A DNA stretch of 64,000 nt. It comes from Gaiellales bacterium (lineage in GTDB: Bacteria > Actinomycetota > Thermoleophilia > Gaiellales > JAICJC01). The stretch covers positions 16,758 through 80,757 of the forward strand of contig DASUHM010000035.1 of assembly GCA_036273515.1 (NCBI GenBank), in the 5' to 3' direction. Below the pieces are notes generated by a model. The model was not told the origin of the DNA, did no database searches, and saw nothing but the letters and a program-made list of their open reading frames with translations. Position 1 is the stretch's first letter; the number at the start of each line of letters is the position of its first letter. The position numbers and the translations under genes were made by a program. Below are positions 18,631 to 26,191 of this stretch, piece after piece.

Positions 18631-19556
18631 GCCGTCCCAAGATCACCGTCGTCGGGGCCGGCAACGTCGGCGCCACAACCGCCCAGCGGCTGGCCGAGCG
18701 CGACTACGCGGACGTCGTCCTCGTCGACATCGTCGAGGGGCTGCCGCAGGGCAAGGCGCTCGACCTGAACGAGGGCGGGCCGGTCGCCGGCTACGAGCCG
18801 AACGTCGTCGGCACGAACGGCTACGACGAGACCGCCGGGTCGTCCGTCTGCGTCATCACGTCGGGCCGCGCCCGCACGCCGGGCATGAGCCGCGACGACC
18901 TGCTGAAGACGAACCAGGCGATCGTCGCCGATGTGACCAGGAACCTGGTCGAGCGCTCGCCGGAGACGATCCTGATCGTCGTCACGAACCCGCTCGACGC
19001 GATGTGCCAGGTCGCCTTCCACCAGGCGAGCTTCCCCCGGGAGCGGGTGGTCGGCATGGCGGGCGTGCTCGACACGGCCCGCTTCCGCACGTTCCTGGCG
19101 TGGGAGCTCGGCGTCTCGGCCCGTGACGTGACCGGCTTCGTGCTCGGCGGCCACGGCGACCAGATGGTGCCGGTGACCTCGTACACGAACGTGGCCGGCA
19201 TCCCGATCACGGAGCTGATCGCAGAGGACCGCCTGGCGGAGATCGTCCAGCGCACGCGCGACGGCGGCGCCGAGGTCGTGAAGCTGCTCAAGTCCGGCTC
19301 GGCCTACTACGCGCCGTCCGCGGCCGTGACCGAGATGGTCGACTCCATCATCCACGATCAGAAGCGGGTGCTCCCGTGCGCGGCCCTCCTGCAGGGCGAG
19401 TACGGGCTCGACGGCCTCTACATGGGCGTGCCCTGCCGGCTCGGCGCGGGCGGCCTCGAGGAGGTGCTCGAGATCACGCTGAACGACGACGAACGCGCCC
19501 AGCTCAACCGCTCGGCCGACGCCGTCCGCGAGCTGATCGGCGTCATGGGTCTTTGA
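18627..19556 (+). CDS. mdh: Malate dehydrogenase
   Basis: 309 aa of the lactate/malate dehydrogenase family, type-3 MDH. NAD-binding [10 protein letters not shown] is at 9-18, the substrate arginine loop [11 protein letters not shown] near 80-92 marks malate rather than lactate, VTNPLDAM follows, and the catalytic His lies in GGHGDQM near 173. The start overlaps the icd stop (ATGA 18627-18630). It reoxidises malate to oxaloacetate for citrate synthase or PckA. Confidence 0.93.
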   Translation: MSRPKITVVGAGNVGATTAQRLAERDYADVVLVDIVEGLPQGKALDLNEGGPVAGYEPNVVGTNGYDETAGSSVCVITSGRARTPGMSRDDLLKTNQAIVADVTRNLVERSPETILIVVTNPLDAMCQVAFHQASFPRERVVGMAGVLDTARFRTFLAWELGVSARDVTGFVLGGHGDQMVPVTSYTNVAGIPITELIAEDRLAEIVQRTRDGGAEVVKLLKSGSAYYAPSAAVTEMVDSIIHDQKRVLPCAALLQGEYGLDGLYMGVPCRLGAGGLEEVLEITLNDDERAQLNRSADAVRELIGVMGL

Positions 19557-19583
19557 CGTGGGGGAACCCATGGTTCCCCCACG
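19557..19583. repeat. Perfect 12-bp-stem hairpin directly after mdh
   Basis: CGTGGGGGAACC and its inverse separated by CAT, starting one base after the mdh stop. No T-run follows, so it is not a canonical terminator; it may act as an mRNA 3' stabiliser or be a small palindromic repeat. Confidence 0.75.
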
Positions 19584-19622
19584 GGCCCCCTCCTTCGGTG
19601 CGGCACACTGCGGGCGGCGCTC

Positions 19623-19641
19623 GGCGAGACGCGGTCTCGCC
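19623..19641. repeat. 8-bp-stem hairpin GGCGAGAC/GTCTCGCC
   Basis: Perfect inverted repeat with a GCG loop; second of three palindromes in the gap after mdh. Confidence 0.6.
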
Positions 19642-19655
19642 TCCGCCACGGTAAC

Positions 19656-19670
19656 CGGGGCCAGGCCCCG
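19656..19670. repeat. 15-bp palindrome with GGGGCCAGGCCCC core
   Basis: CGGGGCCAGGCCCCG is a variant of the 13-bp REPIN end palindrome (GGGGTCAGACCCC). A matching lone copy occurs at 55329-55341. Confidence 0.6.
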
Positions 19671-19704
19671 CTCCCGAGGCGCGTGACCGATCCGTGAGCC
19701 CCCG

Positions 19705-21291
19705 GTGACAGGAGCGGCGTCGGCCAGCGGTGGGCAGGCCGAGCACTCCGGCATGGGCGCGCGACTGCGGCAGCTGGCCGGCCAGTCGTTCGTCTACGGC
19801 CTCGGCGGGATCGTGTCCAAGCTGGTCGGCATCTTCCTGCTGCCGATCTACACCAGGCCCGAGTATGTGAGCCAGGCCGGCTTCGGCCAGGTCGAGACCG
19901 TGATGGCGGCGAGCTCGCTGGCGTCGATCGTGTGCCAGTTCGGGCTGACGACGGCCATGTTCCGGTTCTGCTGGGACCACCGCGAGCCGGACTCGCGCCG
20001 GCGCACGATCCGCACCGCCTTCACGGCGGTGATGATCCTCTCGACCATCGCGACCCTGGCCGGCGTCGTCGCCATCGACCCGATCTCCTCGGGCCTCGAG
20101 GTCACCCGCGAGCTGGCGCTGATCGGCCTCGCGGGCCTGTGGGTGACGATCCAGTACACGATCGTCACCGGCATCTACCGGATCGAGCAGCGGCCGACGG
20201 CGTTCATCGTCTACTCGTTCATCAACATCGCGATCACGATCGTGCTCTCGATCGTGCTCGTGATCCCGCTGCGGATGGGCGCCGCCGGGATCATGCTCGG
20301 CAACTTCTCGGGCACCTACCTGACGTACTTCCTGCTCCTGTGGGCGCGACGCGACATGGTCGGGTTCGCGATCAACTGGGGGCTGCTGCGCCAGATGCTT
20401 GTGTTCTCGCTGCCGCTCATGCCCTCCGGCGTGGCTCTTTGGGCGCTCAACCTGGCCGACCGCGTCCAGGTGCAGCGGCTGACGCCGGGCACGCAGCTCG
20501 AGCGCAGCGCCCAGCTCGGCACCTACTCCGCGGCGAACAAGATCGCGCTCGGGATCATGCTCATCATCTCGGCGTTCCAGACCGCCTGGATCCCGTTCGC
20601 GAACCTGATCATCGACGACGGCGACGCCAAGCGCACGTACCGGGCGGTGCTGACCTACTGGTCGATGGTGATGGCGTGGGGCGTGGTCACGATCACCGCG
20701 CTCTCGACGCCGTACATCCACCTGACCATGAACCCGGACTGGTTCGGCGCGGTCCCGGTGGTGCCGCTGCTCATGTCCGGCTCCGTGCTCTACGGGGCGT
20801 ACTACATCCTGAACATCGGGGTGAACCGGTCGAAGCGGACGAAGATGACGCCGCTCGTGACCGGGTCGGCCGCCGCGGTCAACATCGGCCTGAACTTCTG
20901 GATGATCCCGAAGTGGGGCATCCTCGGCGCCGGATGGTCGACCGTCGCCGGCTTCTCTGTGCTGGTCGTGCTGGGGTGGCGCAACGCCCAGGCCAGCTAT
21001 CCGGTGTCCTACGACTTCAAGCGGGTGCTGCGCATCGTCGCCCTGGCGGCCCTCTTCATGGTGGTGCTGGTCGAGCTGGTCCCGCCGGTCGGGATCGCCG
21101 GGATCGGGCTGCGCGTCGTGCTCGTGCTCATCTTCCCGCTGGCGCTGGTCGGCGCCGGCGTCGTCACGCCCGGCGAGCGGACGCGCATCATCGCGCTCGC
21201 GAAGCGGATCCGCTCGCCGCGCAAGGGCAAGCGGGCCGACCTCGAGGAGGAGCTCGAGGTCGAGCGCGAGTCCGAGGAGGCGCCGCTGTGA
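19705..21291 (+). CDS. Polysaccharide flippase, Wzx/MVF (MOP superfamily)
   Basis: 528 aa with ~12-14 hydrophobic helices. The N-terminus (LAGQSFVYGLGGIVSKLVGIFLLPIYTR) is the typical first helix of oligosaccharide flippases, which move lipid-linked sugar units across the membrane. The last ~45 residues are charged (SPRKGKRADLEEELEVERESEE) and cytoplasmic. GTG 19705 is the longest start; ATG 19753 also fits, and neither has a ribosome-binding site. The priming sugar transferase at 46.6 kb could act in the same pathway. Convergent with rsgA. Confidence 0.83.
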   Translation: MTGAASASGGQAEHSGMGARLRQLAGQSFVYGLGGIVSKLVGIFLLPIYTRPEYVSQAGFGQVETVMAASSLASIVCQFGLTTAMFRFCWDHREPDSRRRTIRTAFTAVMILSTIATLAGVVAIDPISSGLEVTRELALIGLAGLWVTIQYTIVTGIYRIEQRPTAFIVYSFINIAITIVLSIVLVIPLRMGAAGIMLGNFSGTYLTYFLLLWARRDMVGFAINWGLLRQMLVFSLPLMPSGVALWALNLADRVQVQRLTPGTQLERSAQLGTYSAANKIALGIMLIISAFQTAWIPFANLIIDDGDAKRTYRAVLTYWSMVMAWGVVTITALSTPYIHLTMNPDWFGAVPVVPLLMSGSVLYGAYYILNIGVNRSKRTKMTPLVTGSAAAVNIGLNFWMIPKWGILGAGWSTVAGFSVLVVLGWRNAQASYPVSYDFKRVLRIVALAALFMVVLVELVPPVGIAGIGLRVVLVLIFPLALVGAGVVTPGERTRIIALAKRIRSPRKGKRADLEEELEVERESEEAPL

Positions 21292-21339
21292 CCGGGCCGG
21301 AGCGGGCCGCGGACAGCCTCACCGTCCGCCGCGGCTAGG

Positions 21340-22413
21340 TCAGCCCGAGCGGCGCTTCTGGCGCGCCCGCTCGCGCCCCTCCTTGCTGGTCGCCTGCCAG
21401 CGCTTGCGCTCCTCCGATCGGGCGCGGGCGTCGTGGCGGATCTCGAGGTAGCGCAGCTCGCGCTGGAGGTGGCGGAAGCTCTCCAGGCGGGCCGGGTCGA
21501 GCGCGCCCGTCCCGATCGCCTCGCGGACGGCGCAGCCGGGCTCGGTGCGGTGCTCGCAGTCGCGGAACTTGCACTGCTGGGCCAGCTCGTCGAGGTCCTC
21601 GAAGGCGCGGTCGAGCCCCTCCTCGGCGTCCCACAGGACGAGCTCGCGCATCCCCGGGGTGTCGATCAGGCAGCCGCCGCCGGCGAGCGCCACGAGCTCG
21701 CGGTGCGTGGTCGTGTGGCGGCCGCGGCCGTCGGAGCGGACGGCTGCCGTGGCCAGCCGCTCGGCGCCGCACAGGCGGTTCACGAGCGTCGACTTGCCGA
21801 CGCCGGAGGAGCCGACGAGGGTGGCGGTGCGCCCGCCGGCGACGTGCGCCGAGACCTCCTCGACGCCCTCGCCCGTCACGGCCGAGACGACGTGCATGGG
21901 GACGCCGAAGGTGACGCCGGAGATGTGCGCCACGGCGGCGTCGACGTTCGAGCACAGGTCGGCCTTGGTGAGGACGACGACGGGCTCGGCGCCGCTCTCC
22001 CAGGCCAGCGTCAGGTACCGCTCGAGGCGGCGGGCGTTCAGGTCGTCGACGAGCGACGTGACGCAGAAGACGACGTCGACGTTGGCGGCGACGACCTGCT
22101 CGACCGACTCGAAGCCGGCCGTCTTTCGCACGAACGCCGTACGCCGGGGCAGGACGGCCTCGATGACGGCGCGGTCGTCCGGCCCGCCGCGGCGATAGGC
22201 GACCCAGTCGCCGACCGCGGGCAGGTCGACCGGCGAGGCAGCGCGATGGCGCAGGCGGCCGGGGACGCCGGCCCAGACTTCGCCCTCCCCGGTCAGGAGG
22301 ACGAGGGCGCCGCGGTGCTCGACCGCGACGCGGCCCGGCGCGAGGCCGGTCTCTTCGTACGGCTCGAACTCGGCGGCGAGGGCCGGCCCGAAGCCGAGGT
22401 GTGCAAGGCTCAC
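21340..22413 (-). CDS. rsgA: Ribosome small-subunit GTPase RsgA
   Basis: 357 aa. An OB-fold N-terminal part is followed by a circularly permuted GTPase: G4 (VLTKADL, ~149) precedes G1 (GSSGVGKSTL, ~200) and G3 (DTPGMREL, ~253). A C-terminal zinc site has CKFRDCEHRTEPGC. RsgA checks late 30S maturation. The GTG start has GAGGAG ~9 nt upstream. The 132 nt before it contain a 13-codon reading frame with a stronger ribosome-binding site, in the same frame, separated by one TGA. Confidence 0.92.
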   Translation of the reverse strand: MSLAHLGFGPALAAEFEPYEETGLAPGRVAVEHRGALVLLTGEGEVWAGVPGRLRHRAASPVDLPAVGDWVAYRRGGPDDRAVIEAVLPRRTAFVRKTAGFESVEQVVAANVDVVFCVTSLVDDLNARRLERYLTLAWESGAEPVVVLTKADLCSNVDAAVAHISGVTFGVPMHVVSAVTGEGVEEVSAHVAGGRTATLVGSSGVGKSTLVNRLCGAERLATAAVRSDGRGRHTTTHRELVALAGGGCLIDTPGMRELVLWDAEEGLDRAFEDLDELAQQCKFRDCEHRTEPGCAVREAIGTGALDPARLESFRHLQRELRYLEIRHDARARSEERKRWQATSKEGRERARQKRRSG

Positions 22414-22503
22414 TGGAGGGTTCTCCTCGGGTACGGATGGACGGACGCGTGTGCGCCGTCGTCGACTCCGAAGGTCAGCCCTGCGGTCTCGCCGGGCGGT
22501 CGG

Positions 22504-22545
22504 TCAGACGCGGCGCATGGAGGCGGATCGGGCGGTCGTGCTCAT
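22504..22545 (-). CDS. Putative 13-aa leader peptide upstream of rsgA
   Basis: MSTTARSASMRRV then TGA. The ATG at 22545 has AAGGAGG (complement of 22553-22559) seven bases upstream, a better initiation site than most full genes here have. It lies 91 nt before the rsgA GTG and in the same frame. Such short, well-initiated frames often act as regulatory leaders whose translation rate controls the next gene. Arginines at codons 6, 11 and 12 are the only notable composition. Function unproven. Confidence 0.45.
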   Translation of the reverse strand: MSTTARSASMRRV

Positions 22546-22612
22546 TTGTCTGCCTCCTTCCGTCGCGGACTCGTACCGGCTCAGGGTAGCCAGCGTCCGT
22601 CAAGGCGTCAAG

Positions 22613-23896
22613 CTAGAGGTAGCCGAGCTCGCGGAGCCGCTCGGCGATCTCCTCGTCGTCGTCGGCGGCCATCTCGACGGTCTCGGCCCGGTCGGCGACG
22701 AGTCCGCGCAGCGTCTCGCGCAGGTCGTCGGCGAGGCCCGGCTCCGTCGGCGCCAGGTTGTGAAGCTCGCCCGGGTCGGACTCCACGTCGTACAGGGCGT
22801 CGGCGACGCGGTCGTCGTCGAACGACGTGATCAGCTTGTGCCGGCCGAGCCGGATCGCCTGCTGGCGGATGGCCGGGATCGACGGTGCGACCGCGATCTC
22901 CATCGCGACCGGATGCGAGGGCGGCTCGGTGCCGTCGCGCAGCGCCCCGGCCAGGCTCGTGCCCTGCCAGCCCGCGTCGGGATGGGCGGCGCCGGTCAGG
23001 TCGACCAGCGTCGGTGCGAGGTCGACGTGGCTCACCGGCGTGCGCCGCGCGCCCGGCACGATGCCGGGGCCGGAGACGACGAGCGGCACGCGCACGAGCG
23101 ACTCGAGCAGGGTCTGGCCGTGGTTCCAGAAGTAGCGCGGCGCCCAGCGCAGCGCGCGCTTCGAGCCGCTGCGCACGCCATGGTCGACGGTCTTCTGCGC
23201 CCACTCGGCGATCGGCAGGCGCTGATTGATGCGCCGCCAGGCCGCCTGCTCGCGCAGGTTGTGCGGCTCGAGGACCGTGTTCTCGCCGTGGTCGCCGGTG
23301 AGCACGACGATCGTGTCCGGCCCGGCCGCGTCGATCGCCTCGCCGATCCACGCGTCCATGCCGGCGATCGCGCGCTCGTACGCGTTTCGGCCGTGGGCGC
23401 GCGACTCGAACCGTGGCGGATAGGTGCGCGGCGTGTGCGCGTCCCACAGGTGGACGAGGGCGAAGAACGGGCGGGCGCCACCGGCGAGGCGGGCGATCTG
23501 GGCGATCCCCTCGCGGCCCCAGTCGGAGTGCACGGAGCGCTGCGGCACGTCGCGGTACTGGGCGTCGGCGAAGCCGCGGAAAGAGCCGACGGTGTCGAGC
23601 AGCGGCCCGGTGGCCGAGCACCAGGTGGCGAGGCCGCCGCGGCCGAGCTGCTCGGCGGCGGTCGGGATCGACTCGCTGAGCTGCGTGCCGCGCAGGCCCT
23701 GGACGCCGTGCGCGCTGGGATAGCGGCCGGTCAGGAGCGCGGTCACCGCAGGGGTGGTCGTGGGGCAGGTCGAGTAGCAGGCGCCGAAGCGCGCCCCGCC
23801 GGCCGCAAGCTCGCTGATCCGCGGCCACGACCGGCGGCCGCGGGCGACCATGTCGGCCCGCAGGCAGTCGACCACGATGAGGAGCAGGTTCGCCAC
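22613..23896 (-). CDS. Sulfatase-fold (alkaline phosphatase superfamily) hydrolase with Thr nucleophile
   Basis: 427 aa. Metal-binding motifs are present: VVDCLRAD at the N-terminus (D10), GDHGE near 201 and SHVDLAPTL near 265. The nucleophile region reads TTPAVTALLTGRYPSAHG near 50; where sulfatases have Cys or Ser (converted to formylglycine) this protein has Thr. Thr at that place is seen in phosphohydrolases and LtaS-like phosphoglycerol transferases, so phosphate or phosphodiester substrates are more likely than sulfate esters. No signal peptide is seen, so it is probably cytoplasmic. GTG start is leaderless. Confidence 0.8.
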   Translation of the reverse strand: MANLLLIVVDCLRADMVARGRRSWPRISELAAGGARFGACYSTCPTTTPAVTALLTGRYPSAHGVQGLRGTQLSESIPTAAEQLGRGGLATWCSATGPLLDTVGSFRGFADAQYRDVPQRSVHSDWGREGIAQIARLAGGARPFFALVHLWDAHTPRTYPPRFESRAHGRNAYERAIAGMDAWIGEAIDAAGPDTIVVLTGDHGENTVLEPHNLREQAAWRRINQRLPIAEWAQKTVDHGVRSGSKRALRWAPRYFWNHGQTLLESLVRVPLVVSGPGIVPGARRTPVSHVDLAPTLVDLTGAAHPDAGWQGTSLAGALRDGTEPPSHPVAMEIAVAPSIPAIRQQAIRLGRHKLITSFDDDRVADALYDVESDPGELHNLAPTEPGLADDLRETLRGLVADRAETVEMAADDDEEIAERLRELGYL

Positions 23897-23904
23897 GGCA
23901 GCGG

Positions 23905-23910
23905 AGTGTA
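23905..23910 (-). promoter_or_regulatory. -10 box TACACT, leaderless sulfatase-fold gene
   Basis: Hexamer ending 8 nt before the GTG at 23896; no Shine-Dalgarno. Confidence 0.5.
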
Positions 23911-23915
23911 TGCAT

Positions 23916-23944
23916 GAACAACCGGTGCCAGGCACCGGTTGTTC
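23916..23944. repeat. 29-bp perfect palindrome with GGTGCCAGGCACC core
   Basis: A 14-bp arm (GAACAACCGGTGCC) and its inverse flank a single central A. Sits 12 bp from REPIN copy 2. The core recurs as a pair inside the carboxylase gene at 42937-42967. Confidence 0.85.
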
Positions 23945-23956
23945 GGCGGAGGCGGC

Positions 23957-24019
23957 GGGGTCAGACCCCGAACGAAAGTGCAACGGAACTGTCACGGCCA
24001 CCGTTCGGGGTCTGACCCC
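23957..24019. repeat. REPIN-like 63-bp element, copy 2
   Basis: Same 18-bp inverted ends as copy 1 and exactly 63 bp; core is 23/27 identical to copy 1 reversed. Between the sulfatase-fold gene start and the VOC gene end. Confidence 0.9.
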
Positions 24020-24027
24020 GCCTCCGG

Positions 24028-24408
24028 CTACTCGTACGAGATCAGCTCGAGCAGCGTCCCGTCGGGGTCGCGGAAGTAGACGCTCTGGCCGTCGCCGCGG
24101 GCGCCGCCGCGCGCGGTCGGGCCGATCTCGACCTCGATGCCGCGCGCCGCCAGGTGCTCGACGGCGCCGGCGATTGGGCCGTCCCACACGAAGCAGAGGT
24201 CGCTGTTCCCCGGGCGGACGGGATCGCGCGCGACCGGCGAGGCGTTCACCCCGGGTCCGTGCACGTTCAGCTGCTGGCCGCCGAAGCGGTACGCGTACCC
24301 GGCGCCGCGCTGCACGAGCTCCGCGCCGAGGACGTCGCGGTAGAACGCGTTCGCGCGCTCCCAGTCGCTCACGGCGATCACGCAGTGGTCGAAGCGGATC
24401 TCAGCCAT
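24028..24408 (-). CDS. VOC-family (glyoxalase/dioxygenase-fold) protein
   Basis: 126 aa, one VOC unit pair: RFDHCVIAVSDWERANAFYRDVLG at the N-terminus and YFRDPDGTLLELISYE at the C-terminus, giving the first His and last Glu of the usual metal site. The family includes dioxygenases, glyoxalase I and fosfomycin-modifying enzymes; the activity is not predictable. The ATG overlaps the 3' end of the agmatinase-family gene by 8 bp, so the two form an operon. Confidence 0.75.
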   Translation of the reverse strand: MAEIRFDHCVIAVSDWERANAFYRDVLGAELVQRGAGYAYRFGGQQLNVHGPGVNASPVARDPVRPGNSDLCFVWDGPIAGAVEHLAARGIEVEIGPTARGGARGDGQSVYFRDPDGTLLELISYE

Positions 24409-25345
24409 CGCGGCGGCGGATGGCGAGCAGCGAGAGCATCTCGTGGCACACCGTCGCCGCCAGCCACGAGGTGATCCCGGCCGGGTCGTACGGCGGCGCC
24501 ACCTCGACGCAGTCGAACGCCCGGAAGTCGATCCCCGTGAGCGCGCGCACGTACGCGAGCGCCTGCGCGCTCGTCGGGCCGCCGACCTCGGGCGTCCCGG
24601 TGCCCGGCGCGAAGGCCGGGTCGACGAAGTCGATGTCGAACGAGAAGAACGTAGGCCGCCCGCCGACGCGCTCACGCACCCGGTCGCCGTACTCCTGCGG
24701 CGTCATCTCGGCCAGCTGCGGCCACGGGATGGCCTCGTAGCCGAGCCGGCCCGGCTCGGCCTCGTCCGACGCGCCGTAGAGCGTGCCGCGCATGCCGGCC
24801 TGGACGGACGCCGCGGGATCGACCAGCCCCTCCTCGGCCGCCCGCTTGAAGATCGTGCCGTGGAAGTAGCGGGCGCCGTAGTAGGCCTCCCACACGTCGG
24901 CGTGCGCGTCCAGGTGCACGAGCGCCAGCCTCCCGTGCACGGCCGCGGCGGCGCGCAGCTCGGCCAGCACCATCGAGTGGTCGCCGCCGATGCAGATCGG
25001 CGTCACGCCCGCCCGGTGCACCGGTTCGAGGAACGCGCCGATCCGGGAGAGCGTCTCCTCGTGGTAGCCGGGCACGGTCGGCGAGTCGCCGAAGTCGATC
25101 ATCGACAGGTGCTCGGTGACGTCGACGCCGAGCACGGGGTTGTACGGACGCAGCAGCACCGAGGCGGAGCGGATCCCCTCGGGCCCGAAGCGGGCGCCCG
25201 AGCGGAACGAGACCGCGTCGTCCGTGGGGATGCCGATGATCGCCGCGTCGACGTCGTCGAGCGAGTCCCGCAGCGGCAGCCGCATGAACGTGCGCGGGCC
25301 GCTGAAGCGGGGAGTCTGGCTCGAATCGGCGGGGCCGTACCGCAC
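24401..25345 (-). CDS. speB: Agmatinase/arginase-family ureohydrolase
   Basis: 314 aa. The binuclear Mn motifs are complete: GGDHS near 120, DAHAD near 146 and SFDIDFVDP near 240. Agmatinases cleave agmatine to putrescine and urea; guanidinobutyrase and related guanidino-acid hydrolases share these motifs, so the symbol is tentative. GTG start at 25345 is leaderless, with its -10 back to back with that of the divergent SDR gene; only 24 bp separate the two start codons. Confidence 0.82.
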   Translation of the reverse strand: MRYGPADSSQTPRFSGPRTFMRLPLRDSLDDVDAAIIGIPTDDAVSFRSGARFGPEGIRSASVLLRPYNPVLGVDVTEHLSMIDFGDSPTVPGYHEETLSRIGAFLEPVHRAGVTPICIGGDHSMVLAELRAAAAVHGRLALVHLDAHADVWEAYYGARYFHGTIFKRAAEEGLVDPAASVQAGMRGTLYGASDEAEPGRLGYEAIPWPQLAEMTPQEYGDRVRERVGGRPTFFSFDIDFVDPAFAPGTGTPEVGGPTSAQALAYVRALTGIDFRAFDCVEVAPPYDPAGITSWLAATVCHEMLSLLAIRRRDG

Positions 25346-25351
25346 GGGCGG

Positions 25352-25357
25352 ATGCTA
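25352..25357 (-). promoter_or_regulatory. -10 box TAGCAT, leaderless agmatinase-family gene
   Basis: Ends 6 nt before the GTG at 25345. Directly abuts the plus-strand box at 25358-25363. Confidence 0.5.
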
Positions 25358-25363
25358 TAGGTT
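25358..25363 (+). promoter_or_regulatory. -10 box TAGGTT, leaderless SDR gene
   Basis: Ends 6 nt before the ATG at 25370. Together with the neighbouring minus-strand box it forms a 12-bp divergent promoter core. Confidence 0.5.
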
Positions 25364-25369
25364 CGCCCC

Positions 25370-26134
25370 ATGGATCTGGGCCTGTCGGGCACCGCAGCGA
25401 TCGTCGGGGGCGCGTCGTCGGGGATCGGGCTCGGCATCGCGAAGGCGCTCGCGGCCGAGGGCTGCGCCGTCACCGCGGTCGCCCGCGGGCAGGAGCGGCT
25501 CGAGCGGGCCGCCGCCGAGATCGGCGAAGGCACGATCGCGGCCGCCGGCGACGTGCGCGACCCGGACTTCCAGCGCCGCGTCGTCCACGACACCGTCGCC
25601 GCCCGCGGCCGGGTCGACATCCTCGTGAACAACGCCGGCGGACCGCCGCCCGGCACCTTCGACGAGACGCCCGACGAGGCGTGGGCGGCGGCCTTCGAGC
25701 TGTCCATGAACGCGGGCGTGCGGATGACCCGGCTGGCGCTGCCGCACCTGCGCGCGAGCGGCCGCGGCCGGATCGTCAACATCACCTCGTCGTCGGTGCG
25801 TGAGCCGATCCCCCACCTGATCCTCTCGAACGCGATCCGACCCGGCGTCGTCGGCTGGGCCAAGACGCTCGCCCAGGAGCTCGGACCGGAGGGCATCACG
25901 GTGAACACGATCGCGCCCGGCAAGATCGACACGGACCGCGTCCGTGAGCTGTGGGGGCACTACCCCGACCCGGCGGCCGCCGAGCGCGCCGACATCGAGC
26001 GGGTGCCGGTCCGGCGGCTGGGACAGCCCGACGAGATCGGCGCCGCCGTCGCCTTCCTGTGCTCGACCCGGGCCGCCTACATCTCGGGCACGGTGCTGCC
26101 CGTCGACGGCGGCCTCCTGCGCGGGCTCTGGTAG
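25370..26134 (+). CDS. Short-chain dehydrogenase/reductase lacking the catalytic Tyr-Lys
   Basis: 254 aa. Keeps the nucleotide-binding GGASSGIG motif (13-20), NNAGG, ITSSS (active-site Ser region) and a C-terminal SGTVLPVDGG. The usual YxxxK is replaced: the segment after the serine reads PIPHLILSNAIRPGVVGW, with no Tyr or Lys at the catalytic places. A known SDR subgroup has this SNxxR pattern, so it is probably a functional variant rather than a decayed gene. Substrate unknown; oxoacyl-ACP reductase would be the default database name. Confidence 0.8.
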   Translation: MDLGLSGTAAIVGGASSGIGLGIAKALAAEGCAVTAVARGQERLERAAAEIGEGTIAAAGDVRDPDFQRRVVHDTVAARGRVDILVNNAGGPPPGTFDETPDEAWAAAFELSMNAGVRMTRLALPHLRASGRGRIVNITSSSVREPIPHLILSNAIRPGVVGWAKTLAQELGPEGITVNTIAPGKIDTDRVRELWGHYPDPAAAERADIERVPVRRLGQPDEIGAAVAFLCSTRAAYISGTVLPVDGGLLRGLW

Positions 26135-26179
26135 CCGCTCCGGCCCGTCGGATCACACCTTCCGCTTAGGTCACCCGCC

Positions 26180-26185
26180 TACAAT
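26180..26185 (+). promoter_or_regulatory. -10 box TACAAT, leaderless rhomboid gene
   Basis: Near-consensus hexamer ending 6 nt before the GTG at 26192. Confidence 0.6.
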
Positions 26186-26191
26186 TTCCGA

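Noticed and set aside
19557..19583. Hairpin after mdh as a Rho-independent terminator
   Set aside because: Strong stem but followed by GGGCCCCC, not a T-run; listed as a repeat instead.
21306..21335. Inverted repeat between the flippase and rsgA as a shared terminator
   Set aside because: The stem is only 9 bp with a 3-nt bulge and no T-run on either side; GC-rich chance pairing is likely.
22504..22506. TGA in the rsgA leader as a selenocysteine codon
   Set aside because: Read-through would give an Arg-rich N-terminus not expected for RsgA, and I see no SECIS-like hairpin directly after it.
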